Below, in pieces: positions 20,190 through 32,639 of a DNA stretch of 64,000 nucleotides. This DNA comes from Euonymus europaeus. Its lineage: Eukaryota; Streptophyta; Magnoliopsida; Celastrales; Celastraceae. The position numbers were made by a program, and so were the translations under genes. The DNA is taken from positions 9,281,001 to 9,345,000 of the forward strand of contig OY756961.1 of the NCBI GenBank assembly GCA_963580455.1, in the 5' to 3' direction. Positions within the stretch are counted from its first letter, which is position 1. Every line of letters starts with the position of its first letter. A model generated the notes under the pieces. That model was not told the origin of the DNA. It was given only the letters and a program-made list of their open reading frames with translations, and did no database searches.

Positions 20190-23100
20190 CTATTGCCTCA
20201 ACTCATCATCATCGGGAACTACTAGCCTTCCCATATACCGTACTCCACCATCATTCCCTCGAACCCATCCAAGACTCTCATCAATCACATCAAATGTATG
20301 ATCCCCATTTTGTGCATCTATCACCTTCTGAACCATCATAGGTCTCGAAGTTATAGAACACAAATAGGTCTTTTCCTCTTGACTCCTCAACTCCAATCCA
20401 AACCCATTGATTGTCTCCACAATTTCCCACTCATGCATGAATAGGCTAGCAATCTTCTGCTTCCTACTCAACGCATCCGCAACTACATTTGCTTTACCGG
20501 GATGGTATTGCAAATTAAAATCAAAATCCTCTAAGTACTCCATCCACCGCCTTTGCCGTAAGTTCAACTCCTTTTGGGTGAATAGGTACTTGAGGCTTTT
20601 GTGATCCGAGAACACCTCAAATGTCTCTCCGTAGAGATAGTACCTCCACTGCTTAAGAGCAAATACTACTGCCGCCAACTCCAGATCATGCACTGGATAA
20701 TTCCTCTCATGTGTCTTTAGCAACCTTGAACCATACTCTATCACTCGGCCCTGTTGCATCAACACACAACCTAAACCGACTCCAGACGCATCGCAATACA
20801 CCTGATAGCCAACATTCCTCTCCGGAACTACTAACACTGGAGGTGTTGTCAACCTCTTCTTCAACTCTTCAAATGCGGCCTCACATTCTTCTGTCCACAC
20901 AAATGGTGTACCCTTCTTCGTGAGCTGCGTCATCGGCGAAGCAACTCTTGAGAAGTCCTCAATAAACCTCCGGTAGTAACCTGCCAACCCTAGGAAACTC
21001 CGGATCTCCGTCACATTCTTTGGTCTTTCCCAACTCAAAACCGACTCAACTTTGGAGTAATCAACCGCTATGCCTTCTTGAGTGATCACATGGCCTAGGA
21101 ACTTCACCTCCGTGGCCCAAAATTCACACTTACTCAATTTAGCATACAGTTGATTCTCCCTCAATGTCTGTAACACTACCCTCAAATGTTCCTCATGCTC
21201 TTCCTCCGTAGGAGAATAAATCAATATATCATCAATAAACACCACTACAAACTTGTCCAAAAACGGTCGAAGAACCCTTTGCATTAGGTCCATGAATACC
21301 GCCGGGGCATTTGTCAACCCAAATGGCATCACAAGGAACTCATAATGTCCATAACGAGTTCTAAACGTTGTTTTCTGGATATCCTCATCCTTAATCCTCA
21401 ACTGATGATAACCCGACCTCAAGTCAATCTTAGAGAAATGCCTAGCACCTCTCAATTGGTCAAACAAGTCATTGATCCTAGGCAATGGATACTTATTCCT
21501 CACTGTAACCTTATTCAACTGCCTATAATCAATACACATCCTCAAACTTCCGTCTTTCTTCTTGACGAACAACACCGGTGCTCCCCACAGGGACACACTC
21601 GGTCTAATGAACCCCAAGTCTAACAACTCTTCTAACTGAGTACTCAACTCCTTCAACTCTGCTGGAGCCATCCGATACGGCGGAATCGAAATTGGTTTGA
21701 CGTTCGGATGCAACTCAATAGCAAAGTCAATTTCCCTCTTCGGAGGTAATCCCGGCAACTCTTCCGGAAATACATCCGTAAACTCCTCCACTATCAATAT
21801 CGGTGTAGCTACATCGCCCTTAGGCGCCGAAGTCACTAAACTCGCAACTCTACAATCTTGGTACGAAGGATTATCCATGAAATGTGGGCATGGAATCCCC
21901 TTCGATCCCCTCAACTGAATCACTCCTCCCTCGGGTACTCTAAGAGTAATCTTCCTCTCCCAAAAATCAAGCAACCCTTGGTGCTTCGTCAACCAATCAA
22001 CTCCAAGAATCACATCAAAATCCTGGAAATCTAATACATACAAGTCGGCTTTCAGAGATATTTCTCCAAACCGACACTCACAACCGAACACTACCCCCTC
22101 CAATGTGGTAAAGTATCCGAATGGTGAGGATACCGTGAACATTCGTCTTATTGGCAAAATCTCCACCTCTAGTGCGTGTGCTAACGAACTAGTAATGAAA
22201 GATGAGGTAGCCCCCGAGTCAAACAAGACTCTTGCCCAACAATTAGAAATCAAGAAGGTACCTCCAATGAAGTTTGGATGCTCCTGTGCCTCCTGATGAC
22301 CCAATGCATAGACACGCCCCTCTACCAATGCATTCTGCTGCTGCTGTGGCTGACGAGTCCCACCCCGCCCCCTTCCTCCCATTGGAACATTGGAAGGAAG
22401 AGCCGGAGGCGGTACTCCAGGTATGCTCTGCTGCTGGGCTCTCTGGTTGCCCTCCGGACACTCACTCTTTCTGTGACCCAACTTGCCACACCCAAAGCAC
22501 TTAAACCCAGAAAGCTTGCACTCACTTGCCTTGTGCCCCTCTTTCCCACACTTGAAGCACGTCATCTTACCCCATGGTAGCCTAGGACCCTTGCCTCGGT
22601 CCCCTCTCTGTTGACGAAAATCCGTCCTCGATTTCTTGTGGGTACTACCACCACCACCACCACCCTCACTCACTGGACGCTTCCTCTGAGCTTCACTTTT
22701 CTCACTCAACTCAAAATCAAGAGCCATCTCCACTGTGTCCTGATATGACACCACCCTAGTGGCCATCACCATTCTACCAAGACTGGGAAGCAACCCATCT
22801 CGGTACCTCACTGCCTTCTTCGCATCGGTTGGGGCAAACTCCTTCCCATACCGGTATAACTCCTCAAACTGCTTGGTGTACTGAGACACCGTCATCTCTG
22901 ATGTCTGCAACAAATCTAGAAACTGTTTGGCCTTCTCCGTTTGCAGAGGCCTTGGCACAAACTTCTGCATAAACAACTGCTCAAACGAAGTCCAAGTCAG
23001 CTCATTCCGTCTCTGACCCATGGACATCCACCATTCATAGGCCGCACCACTCAAGTAGTAGAACACAAACTTCACCCGTCTCTCATCGGGTATCTCAAGA

Positions 23101-23657
23101 GTGTCCATCCTCATACTCAGCTGATTGAACCACTCCTCCGCCCCCACACCCGTTCCATCTCCAGAAAAGGTTGGAGGAGTAGTCCTCCTCAATTGGTCCA
23201 CCTCATACATCCCTCTCCCAGCTCTAGGTACTGCTGCTACCTCAGTTGTAGCCTCTGGTACAACTCCCTCAGCACGAGTGCCAGTAGCACCCATCGCCTG
23301 AGCCACTGCCTGTGCTATTGTCTGCGCTTGTGTCTGCGCCATACTCATCATGAAGCTAGCAATATCCTCCATCGTCACTGGTTGCCCCCCTGTAGTAACA
23401 GGCGCAACCTGCACCACAGGTGGTGCTTGCTGGGCTACATTATCAGTCGGTAGTCCCTCCTGAACTATCTCCTCATCTCTCACATCAGGGTCCACTCTCG
23501 GAACTGAACCCTCAGTACTCGGTGTGCGTCTAGCCACTCGCCCCGCACTTCTACCACGGCCTCTACCTCGGCCTCTACCTGTCCCTCGTTGGCCTTCGCC
23601 ACGAGGTACCTCAGCTGTACTATCAGATCGCACAGTACTACGAGTATTCATCTGCAT
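20190..23657 (-). CDS. Tekay Gag-protease-RT-RNase H polyprotein
   Basis: 1155 codons. Gag follows an Arg/Gly-rich start (GRGRGRGR near residue 30) and has the [16 protein letters not shown] and [18 protein letters not shown] blocks. Two zinc knuckles ([14 protein letters not shown] and [14 protein letters not shown]) lie near residues 365-395. The aspartic protease site DSGATSSF is near 480. Reverse transcriptase starts around 640, with catalytic FIDDIL near 807, and RNase H follows with [10 protein letters not shown] near 953. The frame ends at a TAG where the related plus-strand element has a Glu codon. All visible catalytic residues are present. A read-through or reverted relative could supply function. 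Confidence 0.95.
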   Translation of the reverse strand: MQMNTRSTVRSDSTAEVPRGEGQRGTGRGRGRGRGRSAGRVARRTPSTEGSVPRVDPDVRDEEIVQEGLPTDNVAQQAPPVVQVAPVTTGGQPVTMEDIASFMMSMAQTQAQTIAQAVAQAMGATGTRAEGVVPEATTEVAAVPRAGRGMYEVDQLRRTTPPTFSGDGTGVGAEEWFNQLSMRMDTLEIPDERRVKFVFYYLSGAAYEWWMSMGQRRNELTWTSFEQLFMQKFVPRPLQTEKAKQFLDLLQTSEMTVSQYTKQFEELYRYGKEFAPTDAKKAVRYRDGLLPSLGRMVMATRVVSYQDTVEMALDFELSEKSEAQRKRPVSEGGGGGGSTHKKSRTDFRQQRGDRGKGPRLPWGKMTCFKCGKEGHKASECKLSGFKCFGCGKLGHRKSECPEGNQRAQQQSIPGVPPPALPSNVPMGGRGRGGTRQPQQQQNALVEGRVYALGHQEAQEHPNFIGGTFLISNCWARVLFDSGATSSFITSSLAHALEVEILPIRRMFTVSSPFGYFTTLEGVVFGCECRFGEISLKADLYVLDFQDFDVILGVDWLTKHQGLLDFWERKITLRVPEGGVIQLRGSKGIPCPHFMDNPSYQDCRVASLVTSAPKGDVATPILIVEEFTDVFPEELPGLPPKREIDFAIELHPNVKPISIPPYRMAPAELKELSTQLEELLDLGFIRPSVSLWGAPVLFVKKKDGSLRMCIDYRQLNKVTVRNKYPLPRINDLFDQLRGARHFSKIDLRSGYHQLRIKDEDIQKTTFRTRYGHYEFLVMPFGLTNAPAVFMDLMQRVLRPFLDKFVVVFIDDILIYSPTEEEHEEHLRVVLQTLRENQLYAKLSKCEFWATEVKFLGHVITQEGIAVDYSKVESVLSWERPKNVTEIRSFLGLAGYYRRFIEDFSRVASPMTQLTKKGTPFVWTEECEAAFEELKKRLTTPPVLVVPERNVGYQVYCDASGVGLGCVLMQQGRVIEYGSRLLKTHERNYPVHDLELAAVVFALKQWRYYLYGETFEVFSDHKSLKYLFTQKELNLRQRRWMEYLEDFDFNLQYHPGKANVVADALSRKQKIASLFMHEWEIVETINGFGLELRSQEEKTYLCSITSRPMMVQKVIDAQNGDHTFDVIDESLGWVRGNDGGVRYMGRLVVPDDDELRQ

Positions 23658-23811
23658 GGCAACAGATAATACTATTTAATACACTACTCAAACGAGGATT
23701 TAAGGGGAAAGGAAAACATACCGGATCAGCAGCAGTCGTGACATGGCCTGGAATGTACTACTCTACAACTAGGACCCAACACCCCAGATCCTATAAAGAG
23801 CCGTAAACCTC

Positions 23812-23823
23812 GCTCTGATACCA
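23812..23823 (-). other. Primer binding site of minus-strand Tekay
   Basis: Minus-strand TGGTATCAGAGC lies 3 bases after the 5' LTR end. It is the standard 12-base match to initiator tRNA-Met. Confidence 0.92.
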
Positions 23824-23826
23824 AAT

Positions 23827-25964
23827 TGTCACGCCCCGTTTCCGGAGACGCGACTGGGTGCTCTCTCCGCACCCTTCCTAGGTCACTAGTGTGAACATCC
23901 GGGATCAACCGGAAATCCGGCGGCACCTCCCCGTATATCGGAGAGTGCCCACCTGCATCAGAAACGCAGCAACAACAACATCACACTAGCAACCTAGCAA
24001 ACATAGGCCTCAGGCCTCAACCACATGCAATCCTGACCCTAGGCCTCAGGCCATCCACTACCAGCATGCACAATCTGATGGCATCACATATAAATCAACA
24101 CGCAGATTTATAACACATCAAATATAACCATATATCAACATCTACATCCACATACAAGCACCACTTTGCCAAATGGTTATATTCTCTCAACATAGATATA
24201 CTACATACACCCACATGCATAGAGTATATCTCTAGCACCCTATTCTACCCAGGGCCATCCATGACACGACCTGCTCACCGATCCGCAGCACCAGTACCTA
24301 TACCAGTGTCTCCTGTGGAAGGAAGAAAGTAAAGGAGTGAGCTAGAAGCTCAGTAGGGTATGAAGTAAACATCAATATAAGCTGAACCAAAGGAAAGTAA
24401 TGCATCAATATGTTCCTACCACATGAACGTATACTCAACAATTCACATCAACATTTACCCGGATAACCCCTTCGGAGCATAACAACCACAATATCATTGC
24501 AACTCAATGAAATATTGCACGGGAGCAAGCTCACCACAACCAACCACTCCTAGGATCATCCGGTTGCGTGAACCTATCACGCCCGCACCCCACAAGGCAA
24601 GTCACTCTTGACCTTACCCCTAGTGCGTTACCCCACATGAGGTTCACGTGACTTGGTGATAACAACCTTCACCTTGCCATCCTCCCATGTGGCTTTCAAG
24701 TAACCTAAAGGTTCCCGAGTCCATACCCCGAGTCCCCCATGCATCTCTAATGCATTATGACATGTCATGCCGAATCGATAAGTATATATGAATACCCTAT
24801 ATACTTTACATAACTACCATGATGCATGAATGAAGGCTCACAACGTGTCCGCAAATGACGGAACACTAATTCGGGTCATGCAACATTCAACATCAAACAA
24901 TGATCCACACAAGGCTCGTTTCCCCTTAGAAGCAATTAAGGCGGAAACTCAAATAATGGCGACCAATGAAGAATAGAAACGATATTTAGGCAACAATATC
25001 GAATGATAAAAGAAAGGTTGGAAATCCTCTACCTCGTGCCGAGCAATTTACCACAAATTCCACAATTACGTTCCTAGGGTTCCGATTTCCCAAACCTAAC
25101 AATGTGGCGAAACCGAACCCATTCACACATCAATAAACAACCAACAACTCATATAAACATCAATTTAAATCAATAATTTCGAAATCACTTACTTCTCTCT
25201 CTAGAAATTTCTTCCAAACTCACTCCAAGCTCAACTCAACTCCAAAACACAAACCAATCTACATAAACATCCAAAATCAACCTATAAACAACATATCTAA
25301 AGCATAGCACTCAACTCTTCAAGAATCTAGCAAATCTAGAAAAACCTAGAATTTACAAAAACTATGAAAAACTTACCAAATCTCCAAAATCAAGCTTGAA
25401 TCTTCCTTCCCAAGCTTCAATGGTCACCAATCTTCAATCCCCAAGCCAAACTCTTGCTAAAACCACTTTCTCTCTCTTCTTCTCTCTCTCTTTCTCTCTC
25501 TATCGGGCTTCTCCAAGAATTTTATGCAGAAAATCTCAAATTCTGGGCTTAATATCTGATTTTCCCGACAGCCGTCCGGACGCCCTAAGTGGCCGTCCGG
25601 ACGGATTATTGTTCCCGTAACCCACTGCCCTTCCTCTAGGCAAATCCGTCCGGACGCCCAATTATCCGTCCGGACGGATTACTGTTCACAGAACTCACTG
25701 CCTTGATTCTAGGCAAATCCGTCCGGACGCTCAATTATCCGTCCGGACGGATTACTGTTCACAGAACCCAGTTTTTTCTCAAATTTTTTTCCGGCTCAGT
25801 CTAAGCTTCGATTTGATATATTACGGGCCCAAAACGGACATGTATACTAAAAGTTATGCCCCATTTACTGAACCAAGCTCCAAAACTATTCTTCTATGAT
25901 TCCGTACCTCACGGATCATCCGTGTTTCGACTCAAAACTAAAATTTTTGGGTCGGGGTTTCACA
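23827..25964 (-). repeat. Minus-strand Tekay 5' LTR
   Basis: 2138 bases, near-identical to 16723-18870. It lacks about 10 bases near 25215 relative to the other copy. The CCGTCCGGACG array is at about 25571-25750, here with one more perfect site than in the 3' LTR. Confidence 0.93.
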
Positions 25965-25969
25965 TTCGC

Positions 25970-27811
25970 TGACCCATAGTGACCTTCACAAGCCATGGCA
26001 TGACAATGTTGTAATATATCCTCCATCTCTGACTCGGGCACACACCTCTGAATAATCTTATCCAAGCAATGTTTCCATAAATAAGGATCATCCCAATAAT
26101 AGTGCTTGACATCAGAAAAGAATTTCTTTCTTTGATGCGTAGACAAGCCTGCAGGAATTACTTGGCTGGATACATAATTGGCAAAATCAGCAAAGCAAGG
26201 TTCTTCCAATTTGTCAACCGTGTACAGCTGCTCATCGGCAAAAGACTCACCAATAGGGACCACTTCGCTGCCATCTTCATGCACTGACCGCGACAAATGG
26301 TCAGCCACAACATTTTCTGATCCCTTCTTGTCTTTTATCTCAATGTCGAATTCTTGTAGAAGAAGAATCCATCTAATAAGCCTCGGTTTGACTTCTTTCT
26401 TGGACAATAAATATTTCAATGCTGAATGATCAGAGTAAACAATCACTTTCGAGCCAATCAAGTAAGAGCGAAATTTGTCCAAAGCAAATACTACCGCCAA
26501 TAACTCTTTCTCCATAGTGGCATAATTCAATTGGGCATCGTTGAGTCTCCGACTAGCATAGTAAATGACTTGTAAAACCTTATCTTTTTTATGCCCCAAA
26601 ACAGCCCCGACAGCGTAGTCACTTGCATCACACATAATCTCAAACGGTAGGCTCCAATCGGGTGGGATAATGACAGGTGCAGTAGTGAGCTTCTCTTTAA
26701 GCAACTCAAATGCCTTCAAACACTCTTTATTGAAATCAAAATCTGCATCCTTGAGGAGAAGAGAACATAGGGGTTTTGTAATTTTTGAAAAATCCCTAAT
26801 AAATCTCTGATAAAATCCCGCATGTCCTAAAAAGCTTTGGATAGCTTTCACACTTGTTGGAGGAGGTAACTTTAAGATTGTCTCTATTTTTGTCTTGTCC
26901 ACTTCAATGCCCTTTTCTAAAATTCTATGCCCAAGCACAATGCCCTCTTGTACCATAAAATGACACTTCTCCCAATTTAAGACCAAATTAGTTTCTACAC
27001 ACCGCTGTAGTACCAGTGACAAGTCGTGTAAACAAGCATCAAAAGATGGACCAAAAATTGAAAGATCATCCATGAAGACCTCGATAAATCACTCCACCAT
27101 ATCTGAAAATATGCTCATCATGCATCGTTGAAAAGTGGCAGGTGCATTACACAAACCGAAAGGCATCCACCTATATGCAAAAGTGCCAAAAGGGCATGTA
27201 AAAGTTGTCTTTTCTTGATCTTTGGGAGCTATAGGAATCTGATTATACCCAGAATATCCATCCAAAAAGTAGTAGTAAGCATATCCGGCAAATCTCTCAA
27301 GCATCTGATCAATGAAAGGCAAAGGAAAGTGATCCTTGCGTGTAGCATTGTTGAGTTTCCTATAATCAATGCATACCCTCCAACCAGTGATAGTACGTGT
27401 AGGAATCAGTTCATTAACTTCATTTTTTACCACCGTCATACATTCTTTCTTTGACACAACTTGAGTAGGACTCACCCAACTACTATCGAAAATTGGATAT
27501 ATTATTCCAGCATCTAAGAACTTCAGAACTTCAACCCGAACAACCTCTTTCATATGTGGATTTAATCTTCGTTGATGTTCTACTGAAGGCTTGTAGTCAT
27601 CTTCCATTAAAATGCGATGCATACACATGGACGGGCTGATCCCTTTAATATCCGCAATGGTCCACCCAATAGCTGTCTTATACTCCCTTAAAACACGCAA
27701 AAGTTTCTCCTCTTCAAGTGAATTCAGATTTTCAGCAATAATAACTGGAAGAGTCTCTTTTTCACCATGATAGACATATTTTAAGTGAGTTGGCAGCTTT
27801 TTGATTGTCAA
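25970..27811 (-). pseudogene. Athila reverse transcriptase and RNase H
   Basis: Reverse transcriptase blocks are GWRVCIDYRKLNNATRKDHF, DGYSGYNQIPIAP, FGTFAYRWMPFGLCNAPATF and the catalytic FMDDLSIFG. RNase H follows with [33 protein letters not shown] and [14 protein letters not shown] at 27089-27091 interrupts the frame just before FIEVFMDD, where Lys or similar is expected. No other stop is seen until the Tekay insertion at 25970, where the last Athila codons read CEGHYGSA. It lies between the protease upstream and the integrase, which is displaced to 15662-16722 by the insertion. Confidence 0.92.
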
Positions 27812-28080
27812 TAAAGGTGCTTAAATCACACTCGGTAAAGGCTTTGAAGGTGCCAAACCAAGTTCTTCAAACTTTTCTCTCCTTTATGGCTGAGTTGACT
27901 TATTTGAGTCAAGATAATGAGCACATTCAGCAAGTGTAGGGCTGCCATTTGCTGCCATAACACTCTTTTGCAATGTTGTCTCCAAGGTATTAGCTGTTAA
28001 GTGTTCTACAAAGTCTTCCATGACCCACTTATCAATAATGTCTAAGCTGAAACAATTTTCTGTATTTTGCTGTGACTTCT
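27812..28080 (-). pseudogene. Athila protease-RT linker, decayed
   Basis: Short broken frames (such as 27884-28096) between the protease and the RT. No domain is recognised; by position this is the linker of the polyprotein. Confidence 0.5.
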
Positions 28081-28500
28081 TCACTTCATTAAACACCTGA
28101 AAAGTGATGTCTCCTCCCCCACTCTCATTGTAAGCAAGCCTTGCTCCACATCAATAAGTGTGCGAGTTGTGATTAAGAACGGACCGCCCAAAATCAGTTG
28201 TGTGTCTGATTCTCCTTGCATGTCCAATGCTAGAAAATCTGCGGGAAAATTCAACTTTTCGACCCTCACCAATACATCTTCAATAATGCCCTCAGGATAA
28301 GTGATAGAGCGATCAGCCATTTGTAGAGAAATTGTAGTTGCCTTAATATCTCCAATGCCCAAAGTATTTGTAATAGATAATGGTAAAAGGTTGATGCTAG
28401 CCCCAAGTCACATAAAGCTCGCTCAAATAATTGAGTGTCAATCACACATGAAATTTTGAAACTCCCTTTATCACTCAACTTTGGCGGAAGTTTTCATTGC
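28081..28500 (-). pseudogene. Athila aspartic protease, frameshifted
   Basis: One frame holds the active-site region FERALCDLG (28400-28430), another holds TISLQMADRSITYPEG, IIEDVLVRVEKLNFPADF and LGGPFLITTRTLIDV (28110-28330). These are the usual consecutive blocks of the Athila/Tat protease, which cleaves Gag-Pol. A frameshift directly after DLG separates them. Confidence 0.8.
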
Positions 28501-30212
28501 AAAATAGCACTATATTCCTCATTAAGCTGAATCTTCTCATGATCACCGAATTTCCTCTTCTTGGAAAGGATGTCTTTCATGAATTTGGCATACTTCGGAA
28601 TCTGCTCAAGAGCCTCAGCAAAATGAATATTGATCTCCAATTTTCTGAACATAGAGAGGAATTTGGAGAATTTCTCATTATCTTTTTTTTTTTGTAGCCT
28701 TCGCGGATATGGAATAGGTGGTACATAAGTAGGAACTGAAATTGTGGCTTTCTGAGCTGTCTTATCAACTGATTCTTCAACTCTAGGTACCGAGATAGTG
28801 TCTCCAATGTCAGATCTACTCGCTGGTCCTCCTTCTCTGCATCAAGATCACTGGCAGTTTTAACTTGCTTTCCTCGCCTCAAAGTGATGGCTTTCGCTTG
28901 TTCCTGATTTTTTGGATTTATTTCTGTCTGACTTGGCAAGGATCCTCTGTCTCTACCACTAATAGCCTCAGCTAGCTGTCCCACTTGAATCTCCAAGTTT
29001 CGAATGGATGCTTGTTGATTTTGAAAATTGGTCTTTGTCTATGCCATGAATTGTGTAGAGATTGTAGTCAACTGAGTCAAAGAATCTTCCAGATTGACCT
29101 TCTTCTCTTCAGAAGCATAAGTAGGTGGTGGCCTTTGCACATTCTGATTGTTTGACCATGAAAAATTTGGATGATTCCTCCAGCCAGGATTGTAGGTGTG
29201 GGAGTATGGGTTATTGTTCTGTCTGTTGAAATCTCCAACTTGATTAGCTTACTCCATGGTGGCTGTACACTCAGATATGAGGTGAGAACCTGCACAAAAA
29301 TCACATATATTAGCTAGAGAATTACGGGAATTAATGCTCATAGAATCAACTTTTTTTGTAAGGGAAGAGATTTGTGCGGTTAGCATAGTCATTGCATCAA
29401 GCTTAGGGACAGGAGCTGGTTTAGGATTTATCCTCTCGCTCGGCCATTGGTAGTTGTTTGTGGCCATTGTTTCCAGTAATTCCCATGCTTCTTGATGATT
29501 CTTTCCCATTAGTGCTCCACCAGATGCAGCATCAACCATAGTACGGCTGTTTGCACATAACCTATTATAAAAAGTTTGCATTTGGATCCACTCTGGAATC
29601 TCATGGTGTGAACACTTTCTCAGCAACTCTTTGAACCTCTCCCAAACCTCACAAAGTGGCTCCTTGTCATATTGAGTAAATGTCAGAATTTCTTGGCGGA
29701 GCCCTGCAGTCTTTGTTGATGGGAAATATTTTGCCAAAAATTTTGTTTTTAGATCATCCCATCTCCGAGTGGAGTTTGTAGGTTCTGAGTGTAGCCATTG
29801 CTTGGTCTTGCATATCTTTCAATGAGAATGGAAAAAGTCTCAGTTTGATAGCATCATCCAAAACGCCTTGACTTTTGAATGTGTCACATATCTCCAAAAA
29901 AGTCGCCAAGTGAATAATTGGATCTTCGCTTGGCTGCCCATAGAAAGTGGAAGCTTGCTGTAGAAGCTGAATAGTATTTGGCCGAATTTCAAAAGTTTGA
30001 ATGTTAAGTGTCGGCCTTTGGATAGCTGATTGAGTGGTTGTTGGTGTATCGTACTCCCTTAGAGTCCTCAAAGATAGATCTTGTTCAGCCATGATGAATG
30101 TCTCGGTGGTCTCTACTTGCTTCTTGCTTTCCCGTCTATGAAAGGTTCGCTCGATCTCAGGATCAAAGAAAACTCGCTCCAAGCTTCGCAAACGTCTTTT
30201 TTCAGAATTCAT
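28501..30212 (-). pseudogene. Athila gag, frameshifted
   Basis: Starts at 30212 with a basic leader. The capsid blocks are TFYGQPSEDPIIHLATFLEI and KLRLFPFSLKD, then, after a one-base insertion near 29805, KYFPSTKTAGLRQEILTF, DKEPLCEVWERFKELLRKC and GGALMGKNHQEAWELLE. A CCHC-type knuckle CDFCAGSHLISEC is near 29290. The tail has the AKAITLRRGKQV block and, in another frame, a KFMKDILSKKRK-type block near 28570. These are the standard Gag parts of Athila/Tat elements, forming the particle. At least two frameshifts make it non-functional. Confidence 0.88.
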
Positions 30213-30301
30213 GCATAGTCAAGAGCACCTGAAAAAGAAAAATTAAAATCTAGAGTAAGCCTTGAATCAAACTAATGTCAATAGTATAATAAATTAAAAT
30301 A

Positions 30302-30314
30302 GCCCCTGGCGCCA
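30302..30314 (-). other. Athila primer binding site
   Basis: Minus-strand TGGCGCCAGGGGC, ten bases downstream of the 5' LTR end. TGGCGCC is shared with the tRNA-Asp-type primer sites described for Athila/Tat elements; the following bases differ from the usual GTTGCCGGG. Confidence 0.65.
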
Positions 30315-30323
30315 AAAACTTGT

Positions 30324-31971
30324 TGTAAAAATTATTCGCAAGCGCACGAAATCGCAAACAAGTAATATAGTGATCAAAGACTAAATATCAAACCCTCAAG
30401 GACTATTTAATTCAATCAACTATAGAGTACTAATTCAATTGCAAGCAGTACCTAGATACAAAATTGAGTTTGAATGATTGAAGAATGAATTAATAAAATT
30501 AACTAATAGCAACAAGCAAGTAAAAGAAGAATCAAGATTAAGAAGCACTAGAGCACATGATTTCACCATAGCTATCCCAATTGAATCTGAGTTTAATAAA
30601 CCTTGGACAATTAATCTTGTTATCAGTCGATTTTCCCTAATTTATTTGACACACCTTCTCAGACTATATCAAAACTACTGCTAATCAACAATCATCTCTT
30701 TCAAGCATGATTAAAGAAATCAGAGGCGCATTAAAATCAATGGAGAACCATAACAATACTGCATAAATTATGAATCCATGTATGGCATCTGATCAATTTA
30801 AGGCATTCAAGATACAATCAATATCTTGTTCTTCTTTTTAGAAAACAATCATAAATAAATCAATCAAACATTGACCATATGTTTAAAAGCATTAAGAATC
30901 ATCTTCAACATATAACAATGAATAAAATCCAAGAATTTATTGAAACTTTGAATTCAATCAAGAAACACTAGGCTACAGTAAAACTCTAGTAAGAAGAATT
31001 AGTTCATGACATCAAACATAGAACCAAACCAAAGAAAAGAATTACAACCCATCTATGATGTAAGAGTGAACCGAATCTCTCAATTGTCTTCTTCTTCGTT
31101 CCAGCGATTTTTCTCCCTATTCTGTGTATGCTGCTACCTCCAGTTTTTTTGTGTCCCTTTCTATGTACGTTTTTGCCCTAATATTCTTTCCTAAGAGACC
31201 TCTCCCATTCCTATTTTTAATTTTTCTCAAATACCGTCTTTGACGAAGTCGAAATTCCAAAAATACCCTCCTACTGCTGCATAATCCGTCCAGCTTTTAT
31301 GGTCTGCAACGATGACCATTTTACAGTGTTTTAACACCAGAATTTGAGAAAGTGTAAAACATAATAGTTGTAGCCCTTCCTCTTAGCTTTCCAAATCATT
31401 TTAAATCACATTTTTTCGGGGCAGTAGAGTGAAAGTTAGAAGGATAAACGTTAAGGAACTCAAAACTGGATAATCGGAGTTTTATAAAAACTGCAGCGAC
31501 TGTTTGAGCGTCAGCACGTCAAACTCCATATCAGCATATCAACATCTATAGTTAATAGCACTTCCAATTTCCGATTTTCATTCCCGAATCAGTCCCGCTT
31601 CCTCCAAAACCTATGCAAATCATTCAAACAACTCATAAGTAGGATATTTAACTATGTTAAAGCGTTGAAACCTCGAACCACACATTAAAATGCAAAGTGG
31701 CTAAGCAAAACCCAAAAACTCATTTTTGTAAAGAAGAAGACATTCTTTCTTCCAAAATTCTCATGATGGCTTATTCAATTGAAACAACCAACCCACAAGT
31801 CATAAATGACTCAAACTAACTACTTAAAACACGAAATAATTAAAATACTCATTAAAATGAAATATGACCTACCAAACCTCGATTTGTGCTTAAAATGACT
31901 AAAAACACTCTCAAACTAACTCATATAGAACAAAAGTAGCATTAATAGCTCTATAAATAATAGAGTTATCA
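30324..31971 (-). repeat. Athila 5' LTR
   Basis: 1648 bases, the pair of 12325-14099 but with about 125 bases deleted near 31468. Minus-strand start TGATAACTC with the palindromic terminus, flanked by ATGAG at 31972-31976. Confidence 0.88.
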
Positions 31972-31976
31972 ATGAG

Positions 31977-32330
31977 CTTGAGATTGAATACAACATGTAT
32001 GGTCATCGTTGGCCCTGACTCGCATTAGGTTTTGTTCCGGGTGGGGGAGGAGGATATGTAGGGCCTAGGCTAGAGTCTTCTTGTGGGTTTGAGACTGATA
32101 TGAATAGACCTAGATATGGATCTGTGTCAAGTGGTGGGACTAGAGAAAGATAGAGGCCTGAGTCTGAGGAGCCCGAATTAGAGTATGGATTTGGTTATGG
32201 TTTTGTTACTTTCAGTCATGCAGATAGATCACTTCTTGCCCTTAAAGAACTGAGCAAGAAAATTGATGGGCAAGTTACTACTACTCAACTAACCTCTGCA
32301 GGAATGTTCGTGAATTATGTTCGCTATACT
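31977..32330 (+). pseudogene. Exon-like reading frame in MULE, part 2 (possible RRM end)
   Basis: Continues part 1 in phase: LEIEYNMYGHRWP, a stop where a basic residue would fit (TGA near 32017), a glycine-rich stretch (PGGGGGYVG), another stop near 32150, then [20 protein letters not shown] and SKKIDGQ. The last segment resembles the RNP1 strand and final helix of RNA-recognition-motif proteins (GYGFVTF followed by ALKEL and IDG). The family assignment is inference from that short motif. The two stops show decay. It could be a captured host exon or a MULE gene of its own. Confidence 0.45.
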
Positions 32331-32639
32331 AAAGCATTTTGTTTAGAACAATTATGATTTAGTTTAGCACTATTATGGTTTTGTTTAGATCCGTTATATT
32401 TTTGTTTAGAAAATAGATATTATAGGGTTTTCAGAAAAGTTGTATTTTTTTGAAAACATAATTTTTATGTTTTCATACTGTATTGTTTATATGATATTTA
32501 TGCATATGATTGGTGTAATCTATATGGATTTTTGAGTTGTTCATCATACATAAGAATATCTTATGCAATGCGTTATTTTTCTGTTTAGAACAGTCAAATT
32601 TTTTCTTTAGTATAGTTTAATTTCTGATTAGAACAATTT

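Larger units (their letters stand above)
16723..25964 (-). mobile_element. Tekay-type Ty3/gypsy chromovirus, nearly intact
   Basis: A 9242-bp element with LTRs 16723-18870 and 23827-25964, both with TGT...ACA ends. An initiator tRNA-Met primer binding site follows the 5' LTR, a G-rich polypurine tract precedes the 3' LTR, and the 5-bp flanks TTCGC are identical. One long polyprotein frame (18909-23657) is interrupted by a single amber codon. The LTRs differ by about 15 substitutions and a 10-base deletion by eye, so the insertion is recent and later than the Athila element it sits in. The C-terminal chromodomain-like end and the LTR length suggest the Tekay/Del clade. Confidence 0.93.
12080..31971 (-). 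mobile_element. Athila/Tat-lineage Ty3/gypsy element with inverted terminus, split by a Tekay
   Basis: Minus-strand order is 5' LTR (30324-31971), primer binding site, gag, protease, RT-RNase H, integrase, long 3' non-coding region, polypurine tract and 3' LTR (12325-14099). Beyond the 3' LTR is a further 235-base piece of LTR start in the opposite orientation (12080-12314). The 5-bp flanks ATGAG at 12075-12079 and 31972-31976 enclose the whole, including the inverted piece. The Gag and RT wording, the TGGCGCC-type primer site and the TTTGGGGGTG polypurine tract fit the Athila/Tat group. Without the 9.2 kb insert it is about 10.6 kb. All genes carry breaks. Confidence 0.85.

Noticed and set aside
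20407..23453. Many plus-strand open frames over the minus-strand Tekay polyprotein
   Set aside because: Antisense shadows of a strongly supported coding sequence.
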